From Anaeramoeba flamelloides (Eukaryota; Metamonada; Anaeramoebidae): a stretch of 64,000 bases of DNA. Location: contig JANTQA010000033.1 of assembly GCA_027625915.1 (NCBI GenBank), positions 5,394,001 to 5,458,000 of the forward strand, in the 5' to 3' direction. Below the pieces are notes generated by a model, which saw only the letters and a list, made by a program, of their open reading frames with translations, was not told the DNA's origin and did not search any database. Position numbers and translations under genes: made by a program. This document shows, piece by piece, positions 22,791-33,731 of the stretch. How positions within the stretch are numbered: position 1 is the stretch's first letter; each line of letters starts with the position of its first letter.

Positions 22791-25700
22791 ATGTCAGTCG
22801 AGCTAATTAAACTTCACAAAGGAGCAGTAACAAAAAAGATCATCAAACCTGGCAAAGGAGAATCTCCAAAAAAATTGTCCAAGTGTACGGTTTCTTATGT
22901 TGGAACAGATGAAAATGGTAATGTCTTTGATTCTTCACAATCTCGTAATAGTGATTTTACTTTCGAACTAGGATCACACCGCATTATCAAAGGTTGGGAA
23001 ATTGCACTACAATCTATGAAACAAGGTGAAGTGTCAATTTTTACAATTCAACCTGAACTTGCTTATGTTTGTCATCTCTTTAAAATTTAGAATTTTTTTT
23101 TTTATTTTATTTTATTCTTTTTTGTTTTGTATTTTATTTTTTTTGTTTTATTTCCAAACACCAACCTAATTATCTTTAAATTTTTATCAACTTCATTTTA
23201 AACAAGTGTTAAGTTTTATACAAATGAAAATTTCCCTCCATTTTTTCGATTTCTTTCAGATTTTTAAAAACAAAAAAAAAAAAACAAAGAAAAAGTAAAA
23301 TTACGATCAAAAAAAGAATAAATTGAGAACAAAAGAAACTTAAAAAAGAATAAAAAAGTATCACCGCTTTAAAACCGTTTACCATTTTCCCTCTTTCCGT
23401 AATTTATGTGTTTTAACACAAATCGATGACTAAAATGCTTTAAGAAATAAAAAATTTTTTCCTTTTACTAAAATATATCCAATTTTTTAATAAAGACGCT
23501 TTTTTTTGGCTCTCACTCTTTACACAACCTAACAAATTCAAAAAAATGTTTTTAAGGGATTAGTCCTCTCCAACAAAAAGGCAAAATTTTAAAATATGTT
23601 ATTGGTGGTATTCTCTACTTACAAATTTTGTATATGTCAAGTATCAAAAAATTCTGATCGACTAAGAAACCTCAGAAAAGAATATTTTTTTGTTAGATCA
23701 ATTTTTTTTTCAATTTTTACGAAAAAGAAATCATTTAAATTCATTTTATTTCTTAAATTATAAAAAGTTTTTATCCTTGTTTTTTGCCATTTCCATCATT
23801 ATTATTCAATAAAAAGTCTTTGTTGCCTGAAATATTAATATAAAGATTTTTTTTCTTTTTTGAGATAATTCTTTTGGTTAACCAAAAAAATGATTTATTC
23901 AATCAATGGAAAAATAATTGTATTGATTTAAGAAGAATAGTTATAACCACTAAAGTTTTTCAGCCATTTAAAAATTTTACCGAGTAATTTTGTTTTTTAC
24001 AAGAAAAAATATTCATTTTTTTAAAATAAAATTTTTCTAGAAGATATTTGGGAATTAGTTAATTTTATCCTCAAAATTCAATATCGATTATTTTATTCCA
24101 AAAATTATTTAAATTGTTCTAACTATTTTTTTAAGTAAGACCAAATAATTTTTTCAACAAAATATTAAAAAAATGAAAATTTTAATTTTTTTTTTTTTCC
24201 TTTTTTGAAAACCAAGAAAATGACTTTTTTTAAATCTTTCTAATTAACATTTTTTGCATAATAGATCTCAATTTAATTGGGAATTTTTTTTTAAACTTAT
24301 ATCAAATATTCATTTATTTAAATCACCGATACTTCAATTAGTTTTATTGGCTGAGATTTGTATACAATATTAATTATTAAAAAAAACAACCAAATAAAAA
24401 ATTTTCTTTCGAAATCAATACTTTCCAACATAATAACGAAAAATATAATAGGTTTCACAATTTCCAAGAATTAACTGAACCATTTGGAAAAAAAAGTGAT
24501 ACATCGGTAAAAAAGTGAAAAAGAGAAAAAAGTCCAAAACATTATTTTTAATTGGAAACCTAAATAGAACCCGAAAAACAAATAAAATCAATTCATAAAC
24601 GAATTAAATAAATGACTAAAGGCAAAATGGAGGATTCAACACAATAACCTGTTTTTCTTATACCAATCTTTTTGGTATTGAGTTTTTCTTTGATTGGTCC
24701 TTTATTAAAAATTTCTTCAAAAAACTAATTATTTTTGAGATCTCCAAAGCAACTCATCAGGATTTTGATAAAAACAAACGATGGATATAAATTATTTTTG
24801 TTGATTAGATCAAAAATAATATAATGGATTATTATTTGAAGCTAATTTATTTCTTTTTGTAAAACGATCTTACTTTTCATTTTCAGGTTCTATTAATGTT
24901 TTCAATTAAAAATTGTTTTGAACTTTTTTCTATTTTTCACTTTTTTACCGATTTGAGTTTCTTGTATCCAAATGGTTCAGTTTGTTTTTAAAACTTAAAA
25001 ATATGTTTTATTCAGACAATCTCTCTGATAATTAGTTGATTTTAGAAACATAAGAACTATTTTTATTTTTTGTGATTAAATTTAAAATTACACCTCCTTG
25101 TTTTTTTAGTAACAAAATAAACAATATAAAAAATTGACGATTCAGGGGGATCGAAAACCTAGTATCTTTCAAATTGACATTGGACAATTTCCTACTTTTC
25201 ATTATCCTGATTCTTAAAAAAATAATAGTTATTAATTAATGAAAATAATTTTAAACTCTCTTGATTTAAAATTAATTCATAGAGATTTATTTCTTTTAAT
25301 TTTTTTGAAAGATTAATATATCTTTATTGTAGGAAGGAGACACCTATAAAAAGTGATCAATTTTTAATTTAATATCCATTTTTTAAAATTTTTTAACTCA
25401 GCTTTGAGTAAAGATGAAGAAAGAAATGTTCTTAGGTTTAAATATAAAGAAAGTTTGTAAAATTAGTTGGTTTTGGAAATGTTCTTTGAAATGATCATTA
25501 TTATTTAGAATTTACTAAAATCACATTATTATTTTCATGGATTAATTACTTGAAAACTTTGAATTTTTAATCAAACAAAAAATTTATTCTTTTCATCCAA
25601 CTTTGAACGAAAAAAATCCTTTTTTAGATTTATTTTTTCAAAAAATAAAAATAGGATGTTTACTGTTCTTAAAATAAAATCAAAACAAAAAATGATCATT

Positions 25701-26875
25701 ATTGAAAGAAAAGTTAACAAATTTAAAAAAAGGAAATTGAAGAAAAAAAATTTGATTCCATTTCCAAATTGAAAAATTTTTTTATAACATCTGTATAACA
25801 TTTTTATAACAAAATTTCCTTTTATATGATAATTTTTTCCATATTTTTTTAAAAAATATCCTGATAACACGTTTAGTAACATGTTACAAATTTTATAAAA
25901 CATTTTATAACAAACATAGATGTTATAAGCGTTTTTATTATAAAATTTTATAACATTTTAAACGTTTATAGCATCTTTACAACACGTTTATAAAATGTTA
26001 TAAAAAACTTTTTTTTATTACGGATTGTTGTTTTGAATTTATCAGAATTTCATTAAAAATCTTTTTGGAGAGGCTCTCATTTGTTTTCGGGTTTTGTATT
26101 TAAAAAAATAATAATTCATTGCTTTTTTTAAAGCTATTTCAAATTCAAAAAGTTTTCTCCTTTATTATTTATTTAATTATTTTTTTTTTTTTTGATCAGA
26201 AATAATTTTGATTATTCCTTTATTTATTCCTAAAATAAATTAATTTTTTTCTTTTTCTGACCCTCTTCTCCACCCACTATTGTTTATCAATATCTTATTC
26301 TATACCGAACAATCCAATATACGGTTAATATTTAATAGCAAAATAACGTTATTAGTGATATTTTAAAACCAAATTCTACTGTTATTTATGAAATCGAATT
26401 AAAATCTGTTGACAACACTAGATGTTTTGAAAATAGAATAAAAGAATTAAACAAAACGAAAGAACAAGGCAATAATAATTTCCGTGGTAGTAGATACAAT
26501 GAAGCAATTGGCAAATATGAAGAATGTTTAAGATTGGTCAAACTTTTCCCTATATCAGGATTAAATGAAGAAGAAGAAAAACAACTTTTCCAATTAAGCC
26601 AAACCTATATTTTAAATATTGCGATGACATTTATCAAAATTGAAAAATATGCACAAGCAATCAGATACTGTGATCTAGCACTTAAAAAAGATCCAAAAAA
26701 TGAAAAGGCTCTTTACAGAAAGGGGTTGAGTCTTGGTGAAATGGGCAATTTTGAAAATGCAATTGAAATTTTTACTTTTGGTTTGGAATGCTATAAAAAT
26801 AATAAATCAATGAAAACAAAATTAAATTTTTATAAAAAAAAAATGAATAAAACAAAGAATACAAATAAAAAATAA
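22791..26875 (+). CDS. FKBP-TPR immunophilin (peptidyl-prolyl isomerase)
   Basis: An FKBP-type prolyl isomerase with a TPR tail, the layout of FKBP51/52 and plant ROF co-chaperones that bind the MEEVD tail of Hsp90/Hsp70. Exons are 22791-23066 and 26339-26875, joined in phase 0 across a 3272 bp GT-AG intron, giving 270 aa. FKBP features: VSYVGT, NVFDSS, FTFELG, RIIKGWE and PELAY (equivalents of Tyr26, Phe36/Asp37, Phe46, Val55/Ile56/Trp59 and Tyr82 of FKBP12), then KPNSTVIYEIEL. The flap after AY reads QNNVISDIL rather than the usual G-rich loop. The TPR part has KEQGNNNF, LNIAMTFIK and KALYRKG, which keep the Lys/Asn/Asn/Lys/Arg carboxylate-clamp positions. There is one FKBP domain where FKBP52 has two, and a basic C-terminus. 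Confidence 0.94.
24474..24981. mobile_element. Non-autonomous inverted-repeat element (508 bp)
   Basis: Ends ACTGAACCATTTGG and CCAAATGGTTCAGT. The arms of roughly 100 bp also match internally (CGGTAAAAAAGTGAAAAA against TTTTTCACTTTTTTACCG, and ATTTTTAATTGGAAACC near AATTAAAAAT). No ORF. The TSD is not resolvable by eye. Sits in the FKBP intron. Confidence 0.7.
25785..26015. repeat. Cluster of TTATAACA / TGTTATAA motifs
   Basis: Roughly a dozen copies of TATAACA or its complement, spaced irregularly by about 10-30 bp (for example TATAACATTTTTATAACA and ATTTTATAACATTTT). It may be a degenerate tandem repeat or a protein-binding array within the intron, about 320 bp before the 3' splice site. 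Confidence 0.6.
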
Positions 26876-29094
26876 AGTAGAATTTAAATAGTATTTACCT
26901 TTTATTGATATCAAATCGAAAATTAACAAATAATTTAACAAAAAGAAAGAATGAAAAGTTAAGACATTAAATTTTTTATAAACAACAGAAATCAAATTTT
27001 CTTTTCTTTCTGCATTCTTTAAATTCAATAAAATCAGTTCATCTTGTTTTATTTCGATAATTGGGTTTTTTTATTTTTGATCATTATTGAATAAATTGAT
27101 TACAAAATCTTTTCCAAAACTTTTTGGTACATTAATTTTGTAATTTAGTAATTTTCATTCGAAAATATTTAATCTGGTAAGAGGAATAAAATTGAATAGT
27201 TAATTAATATCTTGGGATATTATAAAATTTAATATCTTTTTTTTACCATAATAATCTTAAAAATTTTTATTATTGTTTTTATATTTAAATTATAATTAGA
27301 GTGTGCTGTGAAAATTGATATTTCCAAGAGGGAGGAGCATGAATGAATTTAGAGATTTCATCTTCTTTGAAAACATTTTTAACGCAACCTATAATAATGA
27401 AATCTTGTGTCTGGCATGAAATTTCAACTTTCAAACTATTCATAGGTTATGATAATTATGATATTTATTTTTTTTTTTTAAGGTAAACTTTTTCTTTGTG
27501 AAATTTTAAGTAAATAATTTTTGATAACTACCGATAAAAAAGAGATTAGAACTAATTAATAATTTAAAATAGTATTCGAGTTGTTGTTAAAAGATTTTGA
27601 ATATTCTTTGTATTATTAGGTAAAATTTGAAAATTTTATGTTACTTATATTTCCAATTCTAAGAAAGTAAAATAAGAATTATTTTAGTAATAAAATGGCC
27701 CTTAAATTTGATATTTTAAGTTATTTAACAGTACTTTGAAATTTTTATTTACGACCTTGTTAAATCGATAACACTGAGATTTGTGAAAATCTTAATTTCA
27801 AACCAATTGAACACATATTTTCGTTCAAGGAACTAAATTACATATTCAATAAAAACTAAAAAAAAGTACTTGATAATTCGGGAAAAGTTTAGAAAACGGA
27901 ATAAATAATATTTCTTTATTAAAAACAATGTCTAAAATAGAAACTTTGTCTTTTTCTCGTTTTGAAAAGAAAGAAATATCATTTTTTCATAAATAAAATT
28001 ATATTTGTTATCTTTTTTCCAGAAAAAAAGAGATCAGAGATTATTAATAGAAAATTCTGAAAGGAAAAAAAAAAAATAAATATTATAAATAAGAAAACAT
28101 TAATAACAATTTTTTTAAAATGCCAAAGTCAAGAAAATTTGGAATAATGAACAAAATAATTCATTGTTAAGAAAACCAGGTGAATACAGTTTTTTAAGTT
28201 TGATCTTTTTCGAGAAGTGAATAAAACGAGGAATAAAAGAGGATAAATCAATCTCATTGAAATGGATTGACAATCTAATTTGTCTCGTAAAATTAAAACC
28301 AAGTTTTGTTTCCAATGATTAAAATATAAAATGTAACTTTAATGTTATTATTAACTCCATTGGGAGAAAAAGATCCTTTAGAGAACAAGTTACATAAAGT
28401 ACCATAAGAAAATAACAAATTAGTTGTTTTAGTTTTATTAGAATTTTTTGTTATTTTTTTTTGTTTCAACGATTTAGATCATGAGTTGAAAAAATATTTA
28501 GAACCTCATATTGTTACATTTGTTCAACTATCACCTTTTATAAATCTTTGTTTTGGATCTCCTTCCAGACTCAAAAAATGATATTGTTATGGTACAATGA
28601 TGATATCAAACATCGTTATTTGAACTCCTCAATATCTTCTTATATCACTTCGAACAATCTCATTTTTTTCTTTCTACCTAACCAAACTCTGATTAAAACA
28701 AGGAGATTGTTTCTAAATCAAAACAATAAACAAAACAATCCAGACAGTGTAAAATAGAATTGATTTTTTCAAGTTCGGTTGTATTTTTTCGTAACAGAGA
28801 TAAATAAAAGAAATCATATTATTTGGATTTTTTTAAAAAAAAGTTATTGAAAGATTAATTTATTGATTTGAATAATGAAAAAAATTTTCAAAAAAAAACA
28901 ATCTTTTTTTAGATTGTTTTATCTATTTACCTTTACCAAATTTACCTATTCTATTTTCTTTGGATCCCCCCTTTTTCTTTTTTTAAATAGTTGGAAGAGT
29001 TAAAAGGAATAAAATAAAAATTATAAGAATAGATAGAATTGCTCATGATTAGATCATAAATTTATTAACTTGATCAGATCTTAAATGAATTTAA

Positions 29095-29270
29095 CAGGAG
29101 TTATGTAACTAAAGAAAACTGAACCCAATTCATGCAATTTGAAACCAACCAAAGTGATCCGAATTGAACTTTCCCTAGAATCTGTCGAGCCGTTACTTGG
29201 ACTGTATTTTAGCTACCGAGTAAGTATCTTGTAGTGGTGTTTTGCAAAATAACCTTTGCAAAACAAGTAA
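29095..29270. other. Less AT-rich non-coding island, possible ncRNA
   Basis: This segment stands out by eye for its G/C content amid a very AT-rich spacer and has no useful ORF. On the minus strand it contains ATACTTACTCGG, whose first eight bases equal the 5' end of U1 snRNA (ATACTTACCTG), but I could not find the U1 loop or Sm-site signatures. The family is unknown. Confidence 0.3.
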
Positions 29271-29929
29271 AAAAAAAAAAGAAAAAAAATAAAAACTGAA
29301 AAGTAAATTTCGAAAACCAAGTTTTATTCTTAAAAACTCAGAACTTTATTGAGGCACCCTATCAATAAAGTTCTAAATCAAAATTTAAAACTTAATTCAG
29401 AAAATATTTCATTTGATCTATAGTTGGTCAAATATTTAGACCTTTTTTTATTAAAACAAATTATGGTGGTGATCCAAATAAATTAGACATAAAAGGAAAC
29501 AACAACCAACCCATTCAACACTTGGGGCACAAAAAAAACCTTTCATTGAAATTTTTTAAATTTTTGTTTATTTTTTTTATCGCTTTTTTTTTTTTTTTTT
29601 TTTTTTTCTTGTATTTGTTTAAAAATAAATTTTTTTCATTTTCATTTTTTCAAGAAAAGTTATTATATAAGCTTACAATCTTGCCTATATTATATCTAGG
29701 ATAAAAAAACTCTAAATAAAATACAATTTCGAGTTTCAGAAAAGTAGCAAGGAATGTTGTTGAATTACCTCTCTTCAATAATAAAAAAAAAAAATAAAAA
29801 ATAAGATTAACCTTAAAAAAATAATTTCTTTTTTTGTTAAAGAATGATAAAATAAATAAAACTAAATTTTATGGTTTAAAAATTTTAAAAAATTATTTCT
29901 TTTGAACCAAAAGAAAAATGAATAAAAAA

Positions 29930-29966
29930 AAAAAGAAAAGAAAAAGAAAAAGAAAAAGAAAAAGAT
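29930..29966. repeat. (GAAAAA)n microsatellite
   Basis: Six or so units of AAAAAG on the + strand, just 3' of the minus-strand gene that ends at 30000. Confidence 0.9.
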
Positions 29967-29999
29967 AACTATATCGATTCGAAATAAAATAAATAAATA

Positions 30000-32900
30000 T
30001 TAATTCTGAATTATATCACCCAATGATAAATTATCTTCTTTATCTAAAAATATTGGAAGATTTTTTTCTTTTTCTGTTAAATTAATTTCAGATTCAATTT
30101 CGTGTATCATTGAAATAATTTCTAATGAGTTGTAAATTTTTGGTTTATTTTTCATTAATTTTTGAATTAATGCTTTTTTATTTTTTTTAAGTGCTGCTTT
30201 AAAAAGAATGACCCAGAATGATGCTCTTTCTTCTTCTGAAAAAGTATGTAATTTTTCTTTTTTCCTTTCGTCCTTATCGTGATCATCCTTCTTGTCAATG
30301 TTACTATTAGTTATCATATTGAAAGCTCTCTCCCAATGTTCATATGTGATATATAATTTGATCGCCTCAATTGGGCAATTTAAAATGAAAAACAACTCAG
30401 CCCTGGCATTAATTTGATCAAGGGTTGGTTCCTTTTGAGATAACAATGGAATTGAAAGAATACATTCTTCAATAATTGCACCAATTTTTGATTTGGATTG
30501 TTTTTCATTTATGAATTGTTTAACAAAGCTAATAAGGTTTTTAGAATCGAATAGATACATCAATCGGCACATCATTGAAAAATAAGCAGGGCTTTCGTTT
30601 CTATTTATTTTAACAGAGTTACTCTCCGATCCTCTACTTTGTTCTCTTTTATTTCTGGATAGATTATTATTGAAAGACAATTGGTTCATTTCGCCAAATT
30701 CATAAATTAGTCTACCAATTGATATATCAATCTGTTCAAGTTCTAATCCCGTTTTTAACATATTTAAAAGTGATTTAGGTTCTGTGATCATCATAAATTC
30801 CAAATCTGATCTTTTCAAATTTTTTATATTTTTGTTTTTTTTTGTTTTTATTTTGAAATTTTCATTAAATTCATTAAATTCATTATCATCATCATCATTA
30901 TCATTATCGTCATCATCATTATAATAATCATCCTTTTGACGACTACCACTAGTTTCGTTTTTCCTTTGATTTCCGATTTGTTGCTTTTTATTGATATTCG
31001 ACTTAGATCTCATTTTGTTATTCAATATAAAATCCGTTTCCTTTTCGAAACCTTTACTCTTCTTCCTATTTTGGGGAATTATTTGAATAAACTCCTTTAG
31101 ATAAGGAAGCAGTTTTGAATTAAATGGCGAAGCCTTTTGGAACAATTCTGTTGAATAAGTTGAAATCTGTTCAATAAAATCAGAAACAATTTCATTTAAC
31201 AAATCATAGCTTTGTAGTTCCGAAAGAAAACTTAAAACAAGAGCCGGCGTTGAAGTGATTTCACTGATCATTTTTACAATATTTCTCCTTTTGATGCCAT
31301 TTTCAGAGGGTTGCATCTCATTTAATGCATCAAACAAAAACTTGACTGTCCATCGATACATGCCCCATTGATTTGAAATTTCGGATGCCCTGAGGGATCC
31401 GAGTTTAGTTTGTGCAAATCTAATCAATTGTTCAAGTATTGAATTCATACTTAGCGATACTAGAGCTGAATTAAAGTTGTCTCCCATTTCATTTTTTTTA
31501 TCCTTCTCATTCCCCTTGTCCTTGTCCTTGTCCTTGTCCTTGTCATTCTCACTGTTCTTCTTATTTTTCCTATTCTTCTTATTCTTATCGTTACTTGGCA
31601 CTTTGCTTAAATTTTTATCCCAAAAGATGGTTTTGCATTTAATTGAAGGAATTGAGCGCCAAATTTTATTTTGAAGATTGATTGTTTGGTTTCTTTTGAA
31701 ATATTGTGGCATCGGAATTGGAAATAAAAAAATCCCCGTTGGCAGGTCAAAAAATGAACAGTCTGCAGGCCCTTCATTTCTGGAACGAATAATACCAACA
31801 TTTTGGTAATGAATAAATGCACATTCTATGTCATTCCATTTGTTGGTATTTTTTTTTTTTTTTTCTGAAATTCGAGGATCATTAATCGTCGACAAAATTT
31901 CAATACCACAGATCCTATTATCCTCAATTGACAATGCTGATGACAAAGACGATGATGACGACGATGATGACGACAAGTTTAGTGAAGACGTTGTAGATAA
32001 ATTATTCTTTGGTTTATGTAAATTGGTATTGCTTTCATAGCTAATTGAATGAAACGAATTGGAATCTTTTAAAAAAGAAGAATCAGTCGGCCTTCCTTTG
32101 ATTGAATCCCATAGCCTTAAAATGGTACCTGTTTCCTTATGAAGCAACAAAATAGATTTGTTGGTGAAGCCAAATTCATCAGTGATTTTTATTTTGATAA
32201 ATGCCTTGTTGATTAAAGTAATTTTTTTATTGTTTTTGAAAATATGATTTAAGGAGATGCTAATTGGCGACTGCTTGTTATTATTAATGGGATGGTATAT
32301 AAAACTTGTTTCGTCTCTTGAGTTTCTCTGGCTGCTATTCACAATTGGAGGGAAATGCCACACCCCTTCAAATCCGGCATACAATTTTGAATTGGCTTTT
32401 ATTTTTTTGGTCAACACCTTTGTGTTTTGAAGACCCATTTTCGATTCGCTATCGGGGAATAGCGTTGCGCTTAATAGTGCTTTTTTTTCATTTGATTTAT
32501 TTTTAATCACCCAAACAAAATGGTTGTTGGTGACACCAATCGTTCGTCGAGCCCAGGTAATTTCTCCCTGGATCTCCTCTGAGATCAAATTGATTTCGCC
32601 TGCAGACTTCCAAGCCCATTCCTCCGTCGACCAGCTCCATGCCTTAAGAACTCCAGTGTTTTCAATAACAATTGCAAAAAGTTTTTTTTGGAGTCTTTGC
32701 TTTTGTTTTTGTTTCTCTTTGTGAGACGGTTTTTTTTTTTTCTTGTTTTCTTTTTGAATTGCAAACTTTTGGAAAAAGATCTCTACAACCCTATTCTTTG
32801 TTTTGTAATTCAAACACCCATTATTTCTTTTGCTTGTTGTTTTTGTTGTCTTGGTTGTTGTTTGTGAGGAAGTAGGCTTATGACGAGTCAGAGTGCTAAC

Positions 32901-33038
32901 TTTTTGTTTACCAGAGTGCACAAAAAGAATATGAAGCGGGCTTGTGCACGCTTTTTCAAGAGACAATTTATTTGACGAAACTCCACTTGGAAGTGAGTAT
33001 TCTCCAGAATCTATTAAATCTTGAAAAGTTGCTTTCAT
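30000..33038 (-). CDS. Large protein resembling Rab3GAP non-catalytic subunit (RAB3GAP2-like)
   Basis: A single 1012-codon exon with ATG at 33038 and TAA at 30002. Evidence for the family is pattern-level: residues about 125-145 (VLKAWSWSTEEWAW), 294-315 (LLLHKETGTILRLWDSIKG, comparable to the 'GRVLLFD...VRMWKGYRDA' block) and 402-430 (AFIHYQNVGIIRSRNEGP, then FFDLPTG, comparable to 'LVIYAPRRGILEVW...GPRV') appear in the order seen in the RAB3GAP2 N-terminal beta-propeller. The C-terminal half is an alpha-helical solenoid (RAELFFILNCPIEAIKLYIT). Low-complexity Ser, Asp/Lys and Asp/Asn inserts are present. In animals Rab3GAP1/2 regulates Rab3 and activates Rab18; that role is inferred. Alternatives are other propeller-solenoid trafficking proteins. 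Confidence 0.55.
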   Translation of the reverse strand: MKATFQDLIDSGEYSLPSGVSSNKLSLEKACTSPLHILFVHSGKQKVSTLTRHKPTSSQTTTKTTKTTSKRNNGCLNYKTKNRVVEIFFQKFAIQKENKKKKKPSHKEKQKQKQRLQKKLFAIVIENTGVLKAWSWSTEEWAWKSAGEINLISEEIQGEITWARRTIGVTNNHFVWVIKNKSNEKKALLSATLFPDSESKMGLQNTKVLTKKIKANSKLYAGFEGVWHFPPIVNSSQRNSRDETSFIYHPINNNKQSPISISLNHIFKNNKKITLINKAFIKIKITDEFGFTNKSILLLHKETGTILRLWDSIKGRPTDSSFLKDSNSFHSISYESNTNLHKPKNNLSTTSSLNLSSSSSSSSSLSSALSIEDNRICGIEILSTINDPRISEKKKKNTNKWNDIECAFIHYQNVGIIRSRNEGPADCSFFDLPTGIFLFPIPMPQYFKRNQTINLQNKIWRSIPSIKCKTIFWDKNLSKVPSNDKNKKNRKNKKNSENDKDKDKDKDKGNEKDKKNEMGDNFNSALVSLSMNSILEQLIRFAQTKLGSLRASEISNQWGMYRWTVKFLFDALNEMQPSENGIKRRNIVKMISEITSTPALVLSFLSELQSYDLLNEIVSDFIEQISTYSTELFQKASPFNSKLLPYLKEFIQIIPQNRKKSKGFEKETDFILNNKMRSKSNINKKQQIGNQRKNETSGSRQKDDYYNDDDDNDNDDDDNEFNEFNENFKIKTKKNKNIKNLKRSDLEFMMITEPKSLLNMLKTGLELEQIDISIGRLIYEFGEMNQLSFNNNLSRNKREQSRGSESNSVKINRNESPAYFSMMCRLMYLFDSKNLISFVKQFINEKQSKSKIGAIIEECILSIPLLSQKEPTLDQINARAELFFILNCPIEAIKLYITYEHWERAFNMITNSNIDKKDDHDKDERKKEKLHTFSEEERASFWVILFKAALKKNKKALIQKLMKNKPKIYNSLEIISMIHEIESEINLTEKEKNLPIFLDKEDNLSLGDIIQN

Positions 33039-33315
33039 GAAAAATAGAGATAATTAATAAAAAAATGATAATTTTTGAAAAATTTCTTTTGATTACAAAT
33101 ATGTTATTTCTCGAGTGAAAATCAGAGGAAAAAAGAATTATAGGTTTGTTAATTAATTTTTTGATTGACACTTGTAACATTATTGAAACTGAAAAAGTGA
33201 TCGAAGGATGATCTATATTTTAGAGTCTGTGAATATTATTTTCATGAAAAATATGCTGTTTGTTGACTTAAAAGAATGGTGGGTGGAGGGGTTTAGTTCT
33301 ACTTCAAATTTTGGT
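33039..33315. promoter_or_regulatory. 5' flank of the Rab3GAP2-like gene
   Basis: AT-rich leader, then a short G-rich stretch (GGTGGGTGGAGGGG near 33279-33292), which is uncommon in this window. A promoter must lie near here, but no standard element can be named. Confidence 0.3.
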
Positions 33316-33731
33316 TACAGCCGTTCCAAGGCTACCATAAAATTTTAAATAAAACACAATTGATTTTTCTATTCTTATTTTCTATTTTCAAAAAATTCGG
33401 AAATAAGAGTTATTATTCAAAAAAAAATTTCAATAAATGAGCTCTTATTCAAATTTTTGGAAAATCGGAAAAAAAAATCAAGATCCCATGAAAACTTAAA
33501 AATTATTGGTCCAAAACAACTCATAAAAAATATCAAATTGACTGATCTTTAAAAGTTTACCATTTACATACAATATTTTTAAGTGCCACATGAATCTTCA
33601 AAATTTTTTTTTGATTGTTTCAAAATTTGAATAATAGCTCTTATTTCCGTATTTTTTGAAAATAGAAAATAAGAATAGAACACTCAATTTTGTATAAATT
33701 AAAATTTTATGGTAGACTTGGAAAGACTGTA
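33316..33731. mobile_element. MITE with TA target and ~105 bp TIRs (CAGYC family)
   Basis: 416 bp including the flanking TAs. The left TA-CAGCCGTTCCAAGGCTACC and right GGTAGACTTGGAAAGACTG-TA pair as inverted repeats that continue inward for about 105 bp (including TTCTATTCTTATTTTCTATT and its complement). TA target and CAG ends suggest a Tc1/mariner-mobilised element. It sits 278 bp upstream of the Rab3GAP2-like start codon. Confidence 0.85.

Larger units (their letters stand above)
23067..26338 (+). other. 3.3 kb intron of the FKBP-TPR gene
   Basis: Begins GTTTGT and ends TTTAATAG. It contains a TTAA-GGGATTAGTCC left-end-like sequence at 23552, an inverted-repeat element at 24474-24981, and a cluster of TTATAACA-like words at 25785-26015. 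The minus-strand ORF at 25571-25903 is hydrophobic, T-run derived and not called. Confidence 0.85.
26876..29999. other. Intergenic spacer between convergent FKBP-TPR and Rab3GAP2-like genes
   Basis: AT-rich, with no gene recognised. It contains a less AT-rich island at about 29095-29270 (separate entry), a long T run at 29586-29609, and a (GAAAAA)n run at 29930-29966 next to the 3' end of the gene at 30000. The short open frames here are not supported. Confidence 0.5.

Noticed and set aside
25571-25903. 110-codon hydrophobic minus-strand ORF in the FKBP intron
   Set aside because: Derives from T/A-rich sequence and overlaps the start of the TTATAACA array; no recognisable domain.
29095-29270. 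U1 snRNA gene on the minus strand
   Set aside because: Only eight 5' bases match; no U1-70K loop, no Sm site and the donor-pairing core deviates, so I keep it only as a candidate ncRNA.
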